64,000 bases of DNA, from contig NC_037259.1 of NCBI RefSeq assembly GCF_000002425.4, forward strand, positions 2,756,381 to 2,820,380, written 5' to 3'. A program made the translations under genes and the position numbers. Under the pieces are notes generated by a model. That model was not told where the DNA came from. It searched no databases and saw only the letters and a list, made by a program, of their open reading frames with translations. Shown in pieces: positions 24,424 through 37,600 of this stretch. Source of the stretch: Physcomitrium patens (Eukaryota > Streptophyta > Bryopsida > Funariales > Funariaceae). How positions within the stretch are numbered: the first letter of the stretch is position 1; each line of letters starts with the position of its first letter.

Positions 24424-25310
24424 CACCGGTACCGTCCGCGTGCTTCTTCTGCACGGAGCTAGTGGCCTTGCTGGTTGATTGGCTTGACTGCTCAGAAAAT
24501 CAATTGGATTCGAGTGCTCAGGTGTAAATTACAATCTTGTCTAAACACAGCAACAACACTGACGGCAAGACGTCGGGCAGGGGGCTACGATACGATTGTC
24601 CGCAGCTGCTCCGTTCATAGAGCTGCAACAAACCAAAAAGTTCCGGTAGATTTAATGGGGTTGTGGATCGGGTGATTAAACTGTAAATTATTTACAAGGG
24701 CTGTCTGCCTTCTGTAGAGAAGGAATTGGATCGAATTTTTAGGACAAGAAAGAGCAGCGGCATGTGGTCGTGACTTGCTATGTACTCACCCCGAGATTGT
24801 GCTCGTCACTCTTTGTATGCATTGGCATTAGTAAAGACATCTAAACAGTTTCAGTGGGATTTCGCTTGTGACTTCACGGCGAAGGGGAACGTGCGCAGAC
24901 AACTTGTCCTAAGTAGGCAGGCACGCATCACCCAGAGCTTAATGAATACTGGTGTGTGCTTACGACGTCCCGCCGCCTCGCATTCAATACTCGTTTATCC
25001 TTCCTCCCTCGCCACATCAATTGCCGCTACTGCAGCGTCTGGTCTCCCCGCCGTAGCTGCCGATGAATCACAACGTGAATCACCTCACATCCTCTGTCAG
25101 AAGGCACATAATCTGAGTTACCAACCCGTCAGTCGACGATCAGACCCACACTTCCGAGAGAACCAACGCCGATCTATCCAGATCGCTTCGAAGTCGGAGG
25201 CAGCGTCTTTGGATGATTTCTGGTGTCGTCGGTGTGGGAAAGAGGCCGACGTACATCCAGATTGTGTACATCAAGTGAACTCAAACCCAGTGGATCTCCA
25301 ACTCTAATTA
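24424..25310 (+). other. Probable 3' UTR of the fusion gene
   Basis: GC-rich sequence continues for about 890 bp after the stop codon and then drops abruptly into AT-rich DNA near 25310. A 175-codon frame at 24780-25307 lies entirely inside it and shows no family resemblance. I read the block as 3' UTR, with a polyadenylation site unresolved. Confidence 0.45.
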
Positions 25311-27060
25311 GTACCCAACTAATTTCTTCGTATCAATTTATGTTTCAAAACTCTAGTATGATTTTAAACTCTTTACTCAGTTCCAAAAAATGCACAATGT
25401 TTGAGTGTATTCTACTGCCATCAAATCCTGAATGAATGTTCAAATGTTGCGTGATGGTGAAATACTTCTGTCCTTCAGAAATTTGATTGACGTTCGGGGC
25501 CAGAACACCTATTGCAAACTCTAAAATTTGAGGGTTAAAGTAACTGTTCCAATGTTTCTTTTTGAATTTCTTTATTTTTGGATTAAAATTGATACTATGT
25601 TCTTGTCATTATACAAATACAATATTGTTTATAAGTTTGTCGCATTGCATTATAAAATCAATCGCAACAATGTGATTATCTTAATCACATTTGATTTCAG
25701 AGATTTATAATATAATTTTATTTGATAAAGCCATTGTAGTAACCAATAAATGTAAAAATAGTTATATGCCACAAAATAACCTCTCAGTATACTTTTGCTT
25801 TTATAGTTTTGAGGATTATGATACAACACAGATAGTTAAAGTTTTTTTCAATCTTTCATATTAAACTAAAAATAAAACAAATCAAAATTTACTTCTGTAT
25901 TTAGAATCTTCAAAGTTTTATTTGAATGAGAATGATTTTTTTAGTATTTAGTTTGTTCATCAACACAACTTTGAAACTTAAATCAGTGTTTTAGAGCAAT
26001 AAAAATCAAGGTTAAGAATAAAAAAAATACTTGTGTTTTAATTATATTTGTTGTAGATTTACAACAAATCAAAGCTGGAAGAGTTTTCTTAAACCTATTG
26101 AACATTTTATTGTTCAATATAAAATCCTAATACGTTTCTAGAAGTCATTTGAAATCCTCTATGGTGTTCCAAAAGTTTGTAGTGATCTTCAGCAAATCAA
26201 TTCATAAATTTTAAAAACCTTTTGTAAAAGTTTCAATAAAATCTAGTTGATATAGCATAAACAAGAGCATAGCTAGAAAACCTTAGTTCTACCGAAACAA
26301 ACTCTGGAGCTAACCATGTGTTTGAATCTTTTAAATATTGCTTATAAAATATAAAACAATCTCATCAAGGTGGAGTTGTTATTGAGTTATTTTTATATCT
26401 ATAATTAAAAAAAAATGTAAACATACATATGTAATTGTAAGAAAAAAGTATCATTTTGGTTTAAAGTAATGATAATTGTTTTTCAATCTGTAATATTCAT
26501 CAATATCAATAATGATATATTTCAGAATAAAAATATTTAATATGGATAGAGTATATACCACAATGATTGTATTGGTGTTGTTTCATTTTGTAGCTCAAGT
26601 GTACTTAAATCAAATAAAATTAATCTCATGTTTTCAAACCTGCATAAAAGTTAACATGATGTATCTTGAGTCTCTAATAATCTCTTTGTGAAAAATCAAA
26701 TAAATGGTTAGAGAATACATGTTTTTCAAACTACAAACATCAACCACACGATAAAAACATGGAACCAATTTTTTTTAAGTAAATTTATTAATTCAACCTC
26801 AATAAATAACTTCAAAGACGTGTAGAATGTGATAAATCTGACCCTACATGTCCAAACCTTGGAAATCACCACAACATGGATTTTAATTTTGTAAAGTATT
26901 TTCTAAATAATAATGTAAAAGGAAACGAAAATAAGAATATCATGATTTGAATTCTTGGTACGAAAATCCTAACAAACAAATAATAAAAATAAAAAAATGA
27001 GTACATAATTTTCCCAACTATCACAATAAAACCAATGTAGGGTAGAGCTAGTCTAGTTTG
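25311..27060. other. AT-rich intergenic spacer
   Basis: About 1.75 kb between the fusion gene and OLA1. It is AT-rich with no recognisable gene, transposon domain or long repeat. Confidence 0.65.
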
Positions 27061-27305
27061 CCTTGGGCAAGAATCGAAATCAGCTACGGCCAGAATGTTC
27101 AACTGTACCCCAAAGCCGTGGGACCCTATGACCGCGAGGCAACGTTAGGGCTGGGATTAGGGCTTGGGGATGTGCCTGCGTCCCCTTTCGCAGTGCCCTC
27201 ACTCGCACCTCGTTATTGTCTCTAATGCCCCAAAGGCTCCTTTGCAGAGACGGACGCACTAGTCTGGACTCTCCACATTGTTGTGCTCTTCTCTAGCTTG
27301 AAGCC
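27061..27305 (+). promoter_or_regulatory. Core promoter and 5' UTR of OLA1
   Basis: GC rises abruptly at about 27100. Two TTAGGGCT/ATTAGGGCT motifs occur within about 30 bp near 27145-27170; they resemble the telo-box/AGGGTTT class found in promoters of plant translation-related genes. A pyrimidine-rich leader follows up to the ATG at 27306. The transcription start is not determinable. Confidence 0.4.
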
Positions 27306-30300
27306 ATGCCGCCCAAGGCTGCTAAGGGCAAGGAGGCTCCGGCCGAACGCCCCATCCTTGGTCGCTTCTCCTCCCACTTGAAGATTGGTATTGTAGGTCC
27401 TCAAACATTAACGGCACTTTTACTCGTGCTCCGTGTGTATTTGCATCGTTTGATTTTGTAAGTGTAGTCGAGTCGCTGTGTTGCAAGTTTTTTTTGTTTT
27501 GGTCGCTGGGCTTGGGGCAGATTGTTTCGAATTCTGGTTCAGTGTGCTGCAGCCACTCAGCTGCGGTGTGTATTTATTTATTTATTTATTATTTTATTTT
27601 CGCTTGTTTGATCCTTATTGCAGCACAATTCGGCTGTATTAGGAAAGCAGTATTGATCAGTAGAGTATTTCTCTGTTCCCAGGAAGTATTTTTTTTGTCG
27701 TTCCTCACTAAACTTGGCTCTCTTTTGCTTCACATTGTGATTAGAGTCAGAGTTGATGTCTGAGTTCCTTCCCTTAGATAATTGAAGCCGGTTTGTTTTT
27801 TTACCTCACTTTTTGTGTGACTCTGGTCTCTTAGTGGCAGGCATCTTCATCTGGACTGATCACGGTCATTGAATTCGCTAAATTGATAAAGTTATTAACC
27901 CGATTTTAATTTTCTCTTTGCATTTCGTCTTTGTTTCGTATCTTGTTTTCATCATTACATTGCGTGATTGATTTGCAGGTTGGACTCCCCAATGTTGGAA
28001 AATCCACTTTGTTCAACACTCTCACGAAACTTGCCATCCCTGCGATGAATTTTCCTTTCTGTACAATTGAGCCCAATGAAGCACGCGTTTACGTACCTGA
28101 TGAGAGGTTCGATTGGCTCTGCCAGCTGTTCAAACCGAAAAGCGAGGTTATTTACGACATCCTCACCTTTGAATTACGAGCACTCTTGCCTTGCCCCTTG
28201 AATTTTAGTAGGTAGTAACCTTGTTTCATGTTGCCCGACGTTCTTGACGTCATTAACATTCTTTAGCTGTTCTTTCGTAACTCCTGTATTACGGAAGGGC
28301 GCGTTCTTTTAAGAACCTCATGCTGCAGAAATATTCACTTCGTAGTCTCTGTGCAAGATAGCAAACGATCATCCTATTCTTGATGCATACTAAAGAAAGA
28401 ATATTTGAATGGTGAACCAGGTGGCCGCTTTTCTTGAGATTAACGACATCGCTGGTTTAGTTCGCGGTGCGAACGAAGGGCAGGGTCTGGGCAATGCCTT
28501 TTTGTCACATATTCGAGCGGTGGATGGCATCTTTCATGTCTTGAGTAAGTTTTATTAAAAGTCTGACCAACCATAAATATGCAATATCTGTATTATCTAC
28601 TTTGGTTGTTTGTCATACCATGGCATGAAGCAATTGGCTGATTGTTTCATTCAAAGAGTAATCCTCTTTGGATTCCGACGGGTTTTAAACTAAAAGAAAT
28701 TATGTTTCTGCAGGGGCTTTTGATGATCCAGAGGTCACACATGTTGAGGATTCAGTTGACCCCGTTAGAGATCTGGAAATCATTTCTCAAGAATTGCGTT
28801 TAAAGGTAACCTCTTTGCATCTACCTCGGTTAGGATAATGCGGATTTCGCAGAAGTTTATATTCTACATCAAGCTTTACCCTGCATAGCTTCTGCTGTAA
28901 TTTGGCTTCTACGTATGCCCATGGATGAGTTTTTGTTGAATGAGTAATTTATATTCATTCTACATTCCATTGATCTCCTCTAAATGAGATGAAATACTCT
29001 CCGCTTTGTTGCAGGACATTGAATTCATGGAGAAGAAAATTGACGACTGTGAAAAAGTCTTGAAGCGCAGCAATGCTAAGGAAGCGAAAATGGAATTGGA
29101 ATGCTGTCAAAAGGTCCGTTATCTTCTGAAGAGACCTTAGAGAGTTCTTTAGGTTTTTGTTAGAAAATTAATTAATTTATTAATTAATTTCCTCCACTTA
29201 CAAGCTGTGCTTGCACATTTTTGAAACATATGTTTATACAGGTTTTTTTTTTTTAAGACTTCCTCTTCTCGCTCCTGCTCTGTTTTTAGATTAAGAAGTT
29301 CGCACTTAATTTAAAATAGACGTAGTTATCTGTGACCAATTTTTGTGACTGGTAAGAACAGGTCTACGACTGGTTGAAACAAGAAAAGGATGTCAGACTT
29401 GGTGACTGGAAAACTGCCGAAATTGAGATTCTGAATACATTCCAGTTGCTGTCTGCAAAACCAGTGGTATATCTGGTAAGTACATAATTTTTAAACTTGA
29501 CTTAGTATGGATGTTTTCTAACATAGGTTCATGGAAATAGTCACAATCTATTGTGAATACTTAGGTCTACTACAGTCTGCTACTCTGTTTAAAAGCTAGG
29601 TTGTGCTTTCCCCTAGAGCTCTGTTGAGTATTTACAAAAGTCCCAATATCGGCCTTAATCATGTGTTTGCAAGGACACTTTTATTTTTGGCGTATAGTGA
29701 AATGGTTGCGTCCTTGTCCTTCGAAACCGAGCATGCCTTTTCTAAGACTGGCTGTTCCACTCTAGCTTGAAATTTAGTTCTTTGTTAGTATCACTTCTAA
29801 TATCAGACTTGAAGCTGACCTCTGCAGATCAACATGACGGAGAAGGATTACCAACGGAAGAAAAACAAGTGGCTAGCTAAGATTCATGCTTGGTAATATC
29901 TATGTGATGAGCTTACTATGCTTCATTACTATGAATTATCTTGTCTATTCCGTGAATGTTGCTACTTTGCCTTCAATTTTCCACATTCACTTGGCATGAT
30001 ATTTGTTAATTTCTGCTGGCCTGCTGAATATTACTTGTTTTGTATGTGGCTTCGTATCCATTCAGTTCTCTGTAATATTATGTAGCAGAATTGGTGGAGT
30101 AAATAATAACTATGCAAGATTTTCGGTTGGGCTGGTTTTCCAGGGTACAGGAACATGGAGGTGGTGTCTTAATTCCATTTAGCGGTGTGTTAGAACAAAA
30201 ACTAGCAGACATGCCTGCAGATGAAGCTGCAGTATACTGCAAGGAGAATGATCTCGTCAGGTGTGTACTGAAAATTCTAACTTGAGTGTCGGGTTGTGTT

Positions 30301-31270
30301 ACTAATTTCATTATTACTCTATGATCTACATATACCAGACACTATGGCCTGCTCTATCCTACCACCGCTCTTGATGCTTTAATATCGGTGATGTGATACG
30401 TAAGGTGTTTTCGGGAAGCCAAGGACATGCGATGATGTCTGTAGTTATTGACATCACTAAGGTCCCACTGTGTACAGTGCATTGCCCAAAATTATCAAGA
30501 CAGGTTTCGCTGCCATCAATTTAATTTATTTCTTCACAGCTGGTCCTGATGAGGTATGCATTTTGTAACCGACCACCGCTCTGATGGTTACATTGTAGAG
30601 TCTTGTTAGCGTGCAAGTTAAGGGTCTGATATTCACTTTCCCCATTTGTGAAAATAGTAGCATTTGTTTTTTTTTTTGTTAATGTTTCCGTCAAATTGTT
30701 ATTATGACTTACTGTTCTGCCGTTTTCCCATACCAGGTGAAGTGTTGGCAGATTCGGAAACAGTCGAAGGCTCCGCAAGCAGCTGGTGCTATACACACAG
30801 ATTTTGAAAGGGGTTTCATCTGTGCAGAGGTACGAAGTCGTAACCAGCATACCCCTTTCGTTTTCTCCCAAGATTTGTAGATGATAATTAACGAGCTATC
30901 TTCTTATTTTACAGGTCATGAAGTTTGACGACTTGAAGGAGCTCGGAAGTGAGTCAGCGGTGAAGGTGAGGGATTACTGAATATTGGTCCAGGAATATGG
31001 TCTCTCGCCGTAATCGTTTGCGATCGGAGTTTCTAAATTAAAACTCATCTCAAACTGTTTTCAATTATGATGTGTTCTCGGTTGTCCACATGAATATCTA
31101 ATCCAACCGTAACATTGCTATCGTAGTGGTCCAGCGAAGGGTTTTCATATGCTTGCTTATTCTTTCTACAGGCTGCTGGAAAGTATAAACAAGAAGGCAA
31201 GAACTACGTGGTTCAAGATGGAGACATCATTTTCTTCAAGTTTAATGTGACTGCCTCGGGAAAGAAATAG
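27306..31270 (+). CDS. OLA1: Obg-like ATPase 1 (YchF-type P-loop NTPase), 12 exons, 394 aa
   Basis: Exons: 27306-27392, 27979-28146, 28421-28544, 28714-28805, 29015-29113, 29362-29475, 29828-29892, 30144-30260, 30478-30553, 30737-30829, 30915-30965, 31172-31270. The product has 394 residues, the same as rice YchF1, and aligns end to end. Domains: P-loop GLPNVGKST (about residues 31-39); switch region with [17 protein letters not shown] in place of the GTPase NKxD motif, which explains the preference for ATP; a helical coiled insert; and a C-terminal TGS domain ([18 protein letters not shown] to [11 protein letters not shown]). YchF/OLA1 proteins are cytosolic, bind ribosomes and the proteasome, and affect translation and stress responses. 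Every intron is GT-AG and phases are kept; the exon-2 donor (GTTATT) is weak. The gene appears intact. Confidence 0.97.
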
Positions 31271-32479
31271 GTCTGCAGGGTTGCCTTCCGTCTTAGCTTT
31301 TCTGACCGTAATAACCTTGGCGTATTAGTAGCACAATCTTTGGGATACTAGGTCTTGTATGAAGTACGTATGCAAGACATACGGCTATCCACTGTATCGT
31401 TTGTTATGAAGTGGATAGCTGTAGTTTTAGCCTTTGAAGAGTATTTCACAAAAAAATTCGTTTTTGTGGTCTCACCTTTAACTTACAAGCTTCTCAGATT
31501 GGAACCTTATTATCCAAGTTTGCTCTAAATTCAGTCAAATGAGTTGCAATGTTTTCTTTCCTTTTAATGTAAGTTTTCACACAGTGAAAACGACCTCCAC
31601 AATCTACGATGCTAGTTTCCTAATTACTACACATCAGATTGTCCATAACCAACGAAAGCGACGAAATCGGATTCGTTTGTTGAACTAATGCCAAAATTGT
31701 CCTTTTATTATAATCCAGTGAAACAAGTTCCGACTGGGTGAATGAACAAATTTTGGTCTTTGCTGTCTACGTTGTTCCTTGGTTGTATTTTATGAGGGTT
31801 GCTACTCCATAAACAACAACGATTGACCCACACTTCTAAATGTAACATTGTTTTCTTGTTCTTGAACAGTGCATATTTGAACTTCCTTGACATAAGTTTT
31901 GACCACGATAATACAAGTGTAGAAACACAATTTTGGCAGAAAATATATCAGAAGTTTTGAACTTACAGTATTGAATTCTATTGAAACAAATTGGTCTGAA
32001 ATGGTAAGTGAACTTCAACGTAGTAAAACAAATTAATCAAGTAACAATGGTAGTCATAAAAAATTTCATTCAAAAAAATACATGCGCAGCATTCTAGTTG
32101 ATAATGATAAAATATAACTACTTTTCCAAAAATTTGAAGATTTTCTCTTGTTTGTAAGAAAGTTAAAAAAAAAATGTGTTGTCAAAGAATCAAAGTTTAT
32201 TGATAACCTAGCAAAACTTGGTACTTTAGGGCTTTTTAGCATAAGTTCAACAAGAAGAACCTTTTAGTGCTAAATCATTAATATTCACCACTAAGATTTA
32301 TTTAGGGACACTTGTCATACTGGGCAACACAATGGCTTAACATATTACATCATTTATATGATAATATTACCAACTTCATGTAGCTATTGGGCCACTGATT
32401 GTGATATGATATTATAGAATGTATAGATACCATTTGAATACATATAGTTTAATGCAAGTAAGAATATAGGTTTTAAAGA

Positions 32480-32521
<42 letters not shown>

Positions 32522-33587
32522 ATTGTTTTGAAAAACTCTAATATTCAGAAGTAGTTTTTATATACAGATTTATGTCTATATATATATATATATATATATA
32601 TAAATGTTTATCATTGTTTTAAAAGTATTTATATCTAAAAAATTTAATTATATTTTATTAGTATTTTTAGAATAGCCTATCTAATTTTAATAGAGTGCAA
32701 TTTTTAGGAATCAATGTTTTTATCTTAAAATAAAACAAAATAAAGCAAGTTTTGCAAAAATATATATATATATATATATATATTTTTTGAAAATCTATTT
32801 TAATATGCTATTTTTTCTATAATAATTTAAAGACAATTTTAATTGCCTATTAAATTTTAGATAATTTAAAAGATATGAACACAAACTTACTTTATTTATA
32901 CTGTAAGATAAAAGTATATTGCTATAATGTCAAATAATACTTGTCTATATAGATTATGCTATATAAAATTCTAATTAGAGCCATCAATTAATCTTTTCTA
33001 ATTTTTTTTAAACTATTAGGTAGTCTATTTAGTCTAGTTAGTAATAGTAATAGTTGTAGAGGTAGTAGTTGTTTGTTTGTTTGTTTGTTTGTTTGTTTGT
33101 TTTTTTATGTTTTTTTTCCATCATTTTTATTGATTAATATATAAGCACCAAAGTTTTTATTTTAATCTTTACTATTGAAGATAAATGCTAAAAATAAGAT
33201 TTTTTTTTAAAATTTTATTATTCTAAAAATCATTTATTGCAACTTTGTATCTATTATTTGATATAAAAATTATTTAAAATTCATAAAAAATATCATATGT
33301 ATATCTCTCAAACATGCCTAAATATCAAGAATATCCATACATTTTTATTAATAGTATATATATATATATATCCTCCATATTGATAAAGTATTAAAAATCT
33401 GACAATTCTATTAATATTTTTGTCTTCATATAGATCCAAATAGTAGCTTTTATAATTTAGTATATTAGAAAAGGAAAGTGATTCCATATGATGTATATTC
33501 TTGGATAGATTGACAAAAAAATGAGATTGCAATAATTACTCAATAATGTAGAACATCTAACTCTCTTCCTCATAGTATTCCGTTCTC
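31271..33587. other. OLA1 3' region and AT-rich spacer
   Basis: The first few hundred bases are probably OLA1 3' UTR. They are followed by AT-rich DNA with TA microsatellites at about 32484-32518, 32578-32601 and 32760-32783 and a TTTG repeat at 33072-33103. A short hairpin with stem GTTTTCAC lies at about 31573. I see no further gene before the ABA receptor pseudogene. Confidence 0.6.
33072..33103. repeat. (TTTG)n microsatellite
   Basis: About eight tandem GTTT units in AT-rich intergenic DNA. Confidence 0.9.
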
Positions 33588-34067
33588 TTAAATATTGCAT
33601 CTCAAGATTGTATCCACAAATATATGCATCTCTTCTTTGATATTACTATTTAAAATATCTATATCATAAGACTTTAACATTGAAGTTCTTATGTGCCCTT
33701 GAATCTCATATTTGTGCAAAGAAGTCACAAACCAATAATTTTGCAATATATGGCTTGTTTCCAAGACCTTGAATTTGATAATATGCTCCCCATTGTCTAG
33801 AATTTCCAACCTCTCAATGTTAGATGTGGTGGAAATGCTAGAAAGTAATTGCACATCTTGAATGCTTCCTACTATATTGTCGCTTTCAATAATATCACAC
33901 CTCTAAATGAATTGCTTGTACACTTGCAGCTCATCAAATCTCCTCACAACCAACCACACAATGTATACATATATCTTAAAATGCTGTAATAAAATAGAGT
34001 TGCATTGGTACAAAAACAACTCATGCTTGTGGAACCAACATATCAAATTTTATTATCCTTCCAACAT
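33588..34067 (-). pseudogene. PYR/PYL/RCAR abscisic-acid receptor pseudogene (intronless)
   Basis: The minus strand keeps one 160-codon frame from an ATG at 34067 to a TGA/TAA-type end at 33588, broken by three stops (codons 5 and 6, and a TAG about 20 residues after the VRRFD motif). The order of motifs is that of ABA receptors: HELFLYQC, VWLVVRRFDELQVYKQFI, IERLEILDN, NYWFVTSLHKYE, RTSMLKSYDIDI and FVDTILRCNI; functional proteins have VWSVVRRFD, TERLDILDD, NYKSVTTVH, VLESYVVDVPEGN and FVDTIVRLN. The ligand gate SGLPA has become SSIST and the latch HRL has become HIL, so hormone binding would be lost even without the stops. It is most likely a decayed gene duplicate. Both the stops and the changes include C-to-T or G-to-A type events. 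Confidence 0.88.
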
Positions 34068-34417
34068 AGATTAAAAATCTAGTCACCCTTGTTTCTACTA
34101 CATCATTGTATATATTCAAGAGCTCATGCTATAATCAAACACAACTCCATTCTCCGCAAATCATATCCTCATACCAACCACTACAACTTCAATAACACAG
34201 TGATTTCCTAAATTATAAGTCTTTTCTTAAAAGTGTTAAATAGCAATTGAATCTTTTGCATATTTATCTTCAAACCAAATAACAAACAATAATTCTTTAC
34301 ACAAGATATACAATGCCAACTATACTCAACACCTAAGCTTGCAAAAAGAGACTCATGTAGAAGAGACAAAGACAATAAACAAGGAGAAGGAGGAAGCGAG
34401 GTATGGAGAAGTGCACC

Positions 34418-34945
34418 TATCACGGACATACATATTTACCTAGATAAGAAGTACTAGGTAGAATGTAAATATAAGTAGTTTTGATATTGTCTTAAGGCAA
34501 AGCTTTTTAGAAGCTTCATAGATACATATTTGACTAAATATATGCTTATAGTTGATTGGTAGGTTAGAAACTTGGCCAATAAGTTAGTCATATATCATAT
34601 GTATGGATAGCTTGTGATACAAGCTTATGATGTGGTTTCATATTAGAAACTTGCCTTGTAAGTTAAGACATATTTCTTACAAATTGGACAAGTATTGGAT
34701 GTCTTATAGAATATTTTCATATAGCTTTTAGTTAGATAGTATATATAGAAGCTAGAGTGAAGCCTTCTTCATTCTTATCTATACCTTTTTAGTTGTTAGT
34801 CTTGTTTCAAGACTTTTTAATCTTCTTGTTTTTAGCCATAGCCATTTTAGTTTAATATTATATCATCTTTGAGTGATTTTTCAGACTTTTTGAATAATAT
34901 AAGATTATATTGATCTTTTATTTCTTTGAGATTTATATCCTTGAT
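34418..34945 (+). repeat. Gypsy 5' LTR of element 2 (plus orientation)
   Basis: The LTR starts near 34418 (degenerate TGTTATGGACATA) and carries the TATATAGA box and the degenerate palindrome at 34752-34777. It ends near ATTTATATCCTTGA at about 34945. About 185 bp downstream, TGGTATTAGA at 35129-35138 resembles a decayed initiator-Met primer-binding motif (TGGTATCAGA). Five other LTR copies end at the ...CATGTCCTT boundary, so the LTR itself probably ends near 34945. Confidence 0.75.
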
Positions 34946-36060
34946 AATTTGATATAAGTATTAACTCATTGTTATTGTTTTGTTTTTAGAAGTGAATAGA
35001 TTATTTCACTTCTATTATTATATTTTTAAGGTTACAAATTATCTATCTTTAAACTAATATTTAGTTTTTTAATACTAGTTTTTTTTGTTAAAAGGAGAAG
35101 ATTATTTTCTTTTGTAGAAATTTTCATTTGGTATTAGATGTTATAGATTACTTCATTTTAATTTGACTTGTAGTTTTGTTTGAATTTTTTATAGAAGGAA
35201 AAATTATAAATGTTATTCTTGGTAGAAATGAGAATAGATTTGCAACTATTATAAATCTTTATGAGCTTGTTAATGCTCTTAGGATGAAAAATTCACACAT
35301 TTTCAATATAAATCATAGAAGTACTATTTCTATCCTTATAAAAGAAGTCAATAATGAAGTTCAAAGAATATGCCAAGAAGTTATGCAATTGAGAGAAGCA
35401 AGTAAATTAAGTTTATAATCAAATTTGAAAAGCTTTGCTATTAGAAGTATGAAGAAAACAAGGATAAGTATGTCACAGAAGTTTGATAGAATAAGATTAA
35501 AGCTTTGAATATTTCTACCACAAGTAAAGTTCTATTTAAGGTTGCATCCTTCTCAATATTTTGATGGATTTACTCAAGTAGGATTTATAAGTGCACTTCT
35601 ATCTAGGAATGTTCTTTCTAGATTGGTACCTTTTATAGAAAAAGATTCACAACTATTTTATAATTTGAATTCATTCTTTGAAATATTTATGGCCACATTT
35701 GGAAAAAGTGACTTATAAAAGGTAGTAGAGACAAAATTTTTATCTTTATAATAAAAATCACGTTCAACTACCATATATGTTAGTAAATTCTAAAATCTTA
35801 CTCGCAACTTGAATTGGAATAATAAAGTCTTTATCAATTAATTTTGATATAGGTTGAAAGATTATACTAAGTATTTATTGTTGACAATGCTCAGAGTAGA
35901 CTCATTAAAGCAATATATTGCTCAAGCCATTGCATGAGACAATCAATTCTTTAAATGATGTCAAGAACAAAGATTTGGTTAGAGAGGTATGAGTCAAATC
36001 ATGGTTACACCTTCTAAGTTTTTGAAAGATTATCCATCTTAGCCAAAGTCTATATGTGAG

Positions 36061-37292
36061 CTAAATTAAACCTTCACTAGAGAGAAGTTTATTCTAAAAC
36101 TAGTGAATTAGCTATGTGAATTTTAGAAGTTATAGCTATTACTTAAATCCTAATAAATTCACTCTCTAATCTTCTTAAAAACCTCCATAATCAAGCTCAA
36201 TTTCAAATATTAATTCATATTTATAATAATAATTCTATTACAAAATACATATCTAAAAATTCCTTCTCTTAATTGAGAAGAAATTAGAATCACTAATACA
36301 AAACCATACCTACTCATGGTAGGAAATCTAATACCTTTGGAAAAAATTCAACACACAATTCCAATGAGATAGATATTAGAACTCATGTAATATAAATTGG
36401 CATTGAATTTGAAAGAAGCCATGATTACTAAGATCTGCTTGAGAGGTAAGCACAAGATTATTCTTGATAGAGGCTTGATATAGATGGAAAGAACTATTTT
36501 CATTACTAATATGGTCACAAACTCAAGAATTGTATTGCTTCTCTACTAACACTATAAAGAAAAAATTAGGTTGATGCTAAACTAGTAGTGCTATACAATT
36601 ACTAAAATGAAGGACAAAAGTGACTAGATCATGTGAAAGACAATTCACAAATAATACAAGGACATCACCTCTACGAGATGAAGAAAAAAAAATTACTATT
36701 GCCACTTGACACCAATAACTCCTTCTTTTGCACAACACTATATAATTGATGCATAATTAATGCATCGATGAAGACAAAAAAAACTAGACAATAGAAAAAA
36801 TACACTAGACCTGCTTAATTCTTAAAAACTTGGAGATCTATATCATAGGAAAAATCAAGAAGAAGAAAAAAAAAACATCAATAAGCTGGCTTGATCATTG
36901 GCTTTTGAAAATATAATGCAATTTCAATACCTAATATGTCATAGTAGATTTGTTGCCACCTCCTTGTGCCAAGAAAACTCAAGCCATTGCCATACCATAG
37001 TTGGCTCTTCTTGCTTTATATTAATCAAAAAAAATAATAAGGATTGTACTACAATACTTAAGCAAAACAAAAAAAAAAAAAAAAAAAAAAAAACTAAAAT
37101 CTGAGCCATGCTTCCATTGCATATACTCATAGAAAAAAAAAAAATACACAAAGAGAGGAAAAAATGTTGTAGTCAAAGCCGGATCCTTTACACAAAAATT
37201 AGAGCAAAAAAGAAGGAAGGGAATTAAAGGCGATCTAGACCCTCATTAATAAAGAAGCTTCCAGGGTTTAAAGGTAACTTCTCATCTTTTCT

Positions 37293-37326
<34 letters not shown>

Positions 37327-37600
37327 CTATTTTTTTTTTCTCTCCTTCATTTTTTTCTTCTATTTTTTATTTCTTTTTTAATTGATCAGATCAAGTTTAT
37401 ATTTAGTTTCTAGTTCAATTAATTTTTTAATGACAAAAAATACTATAAAAAATCATAAATCTATATAAAGTATATTAAGAAGAAATTATTTATTTAAAAA
37501 TTTTATTTAAAAAAAATCTAATTGAAGATCCTTTTGTTTACTAACATCCTATTTAATTCAAAAATATTACACTAATTTACTAAAATAATGACTTAAAGTA
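36061..37600. other. Probable nested insertion inside gag of gypsy element 2
   Basis: The gag capsid ends near 36060, but the nucleocapsid zinc-knuckle relic appears only at about 37720. The DNA between contains poly-A (37066-37092), poly-T (37298-37326) and purine-rich stretches with no gypsy similarity that I can see. It is probably another, unidentified insertion. Confidence 0.4.

Noticed and set aside
24780..25307. 175-codon open frame after the fusion gene
   Set aside because: It lies in the GC-rich 3' UTR, has no recognisable domain, and its composition favours chance open frames; no splice or start context supports it.
27145..27170. TTAGGG motifs as an interstitial telomere repeat
   Set aside because: Only two imperfect copies in a core promoter position; better explained as telo-box-like promoter motifs.
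35129..35138. TGGTATTAGA as the base right after the 5' LTR (primer-binding site fixing the LTR end)
   Set aside because: It resembles an initiator-Met primer site, but five other LTR copies end about 185 bp earlier at the CATGTCCTT boundary; the assignment is left open.
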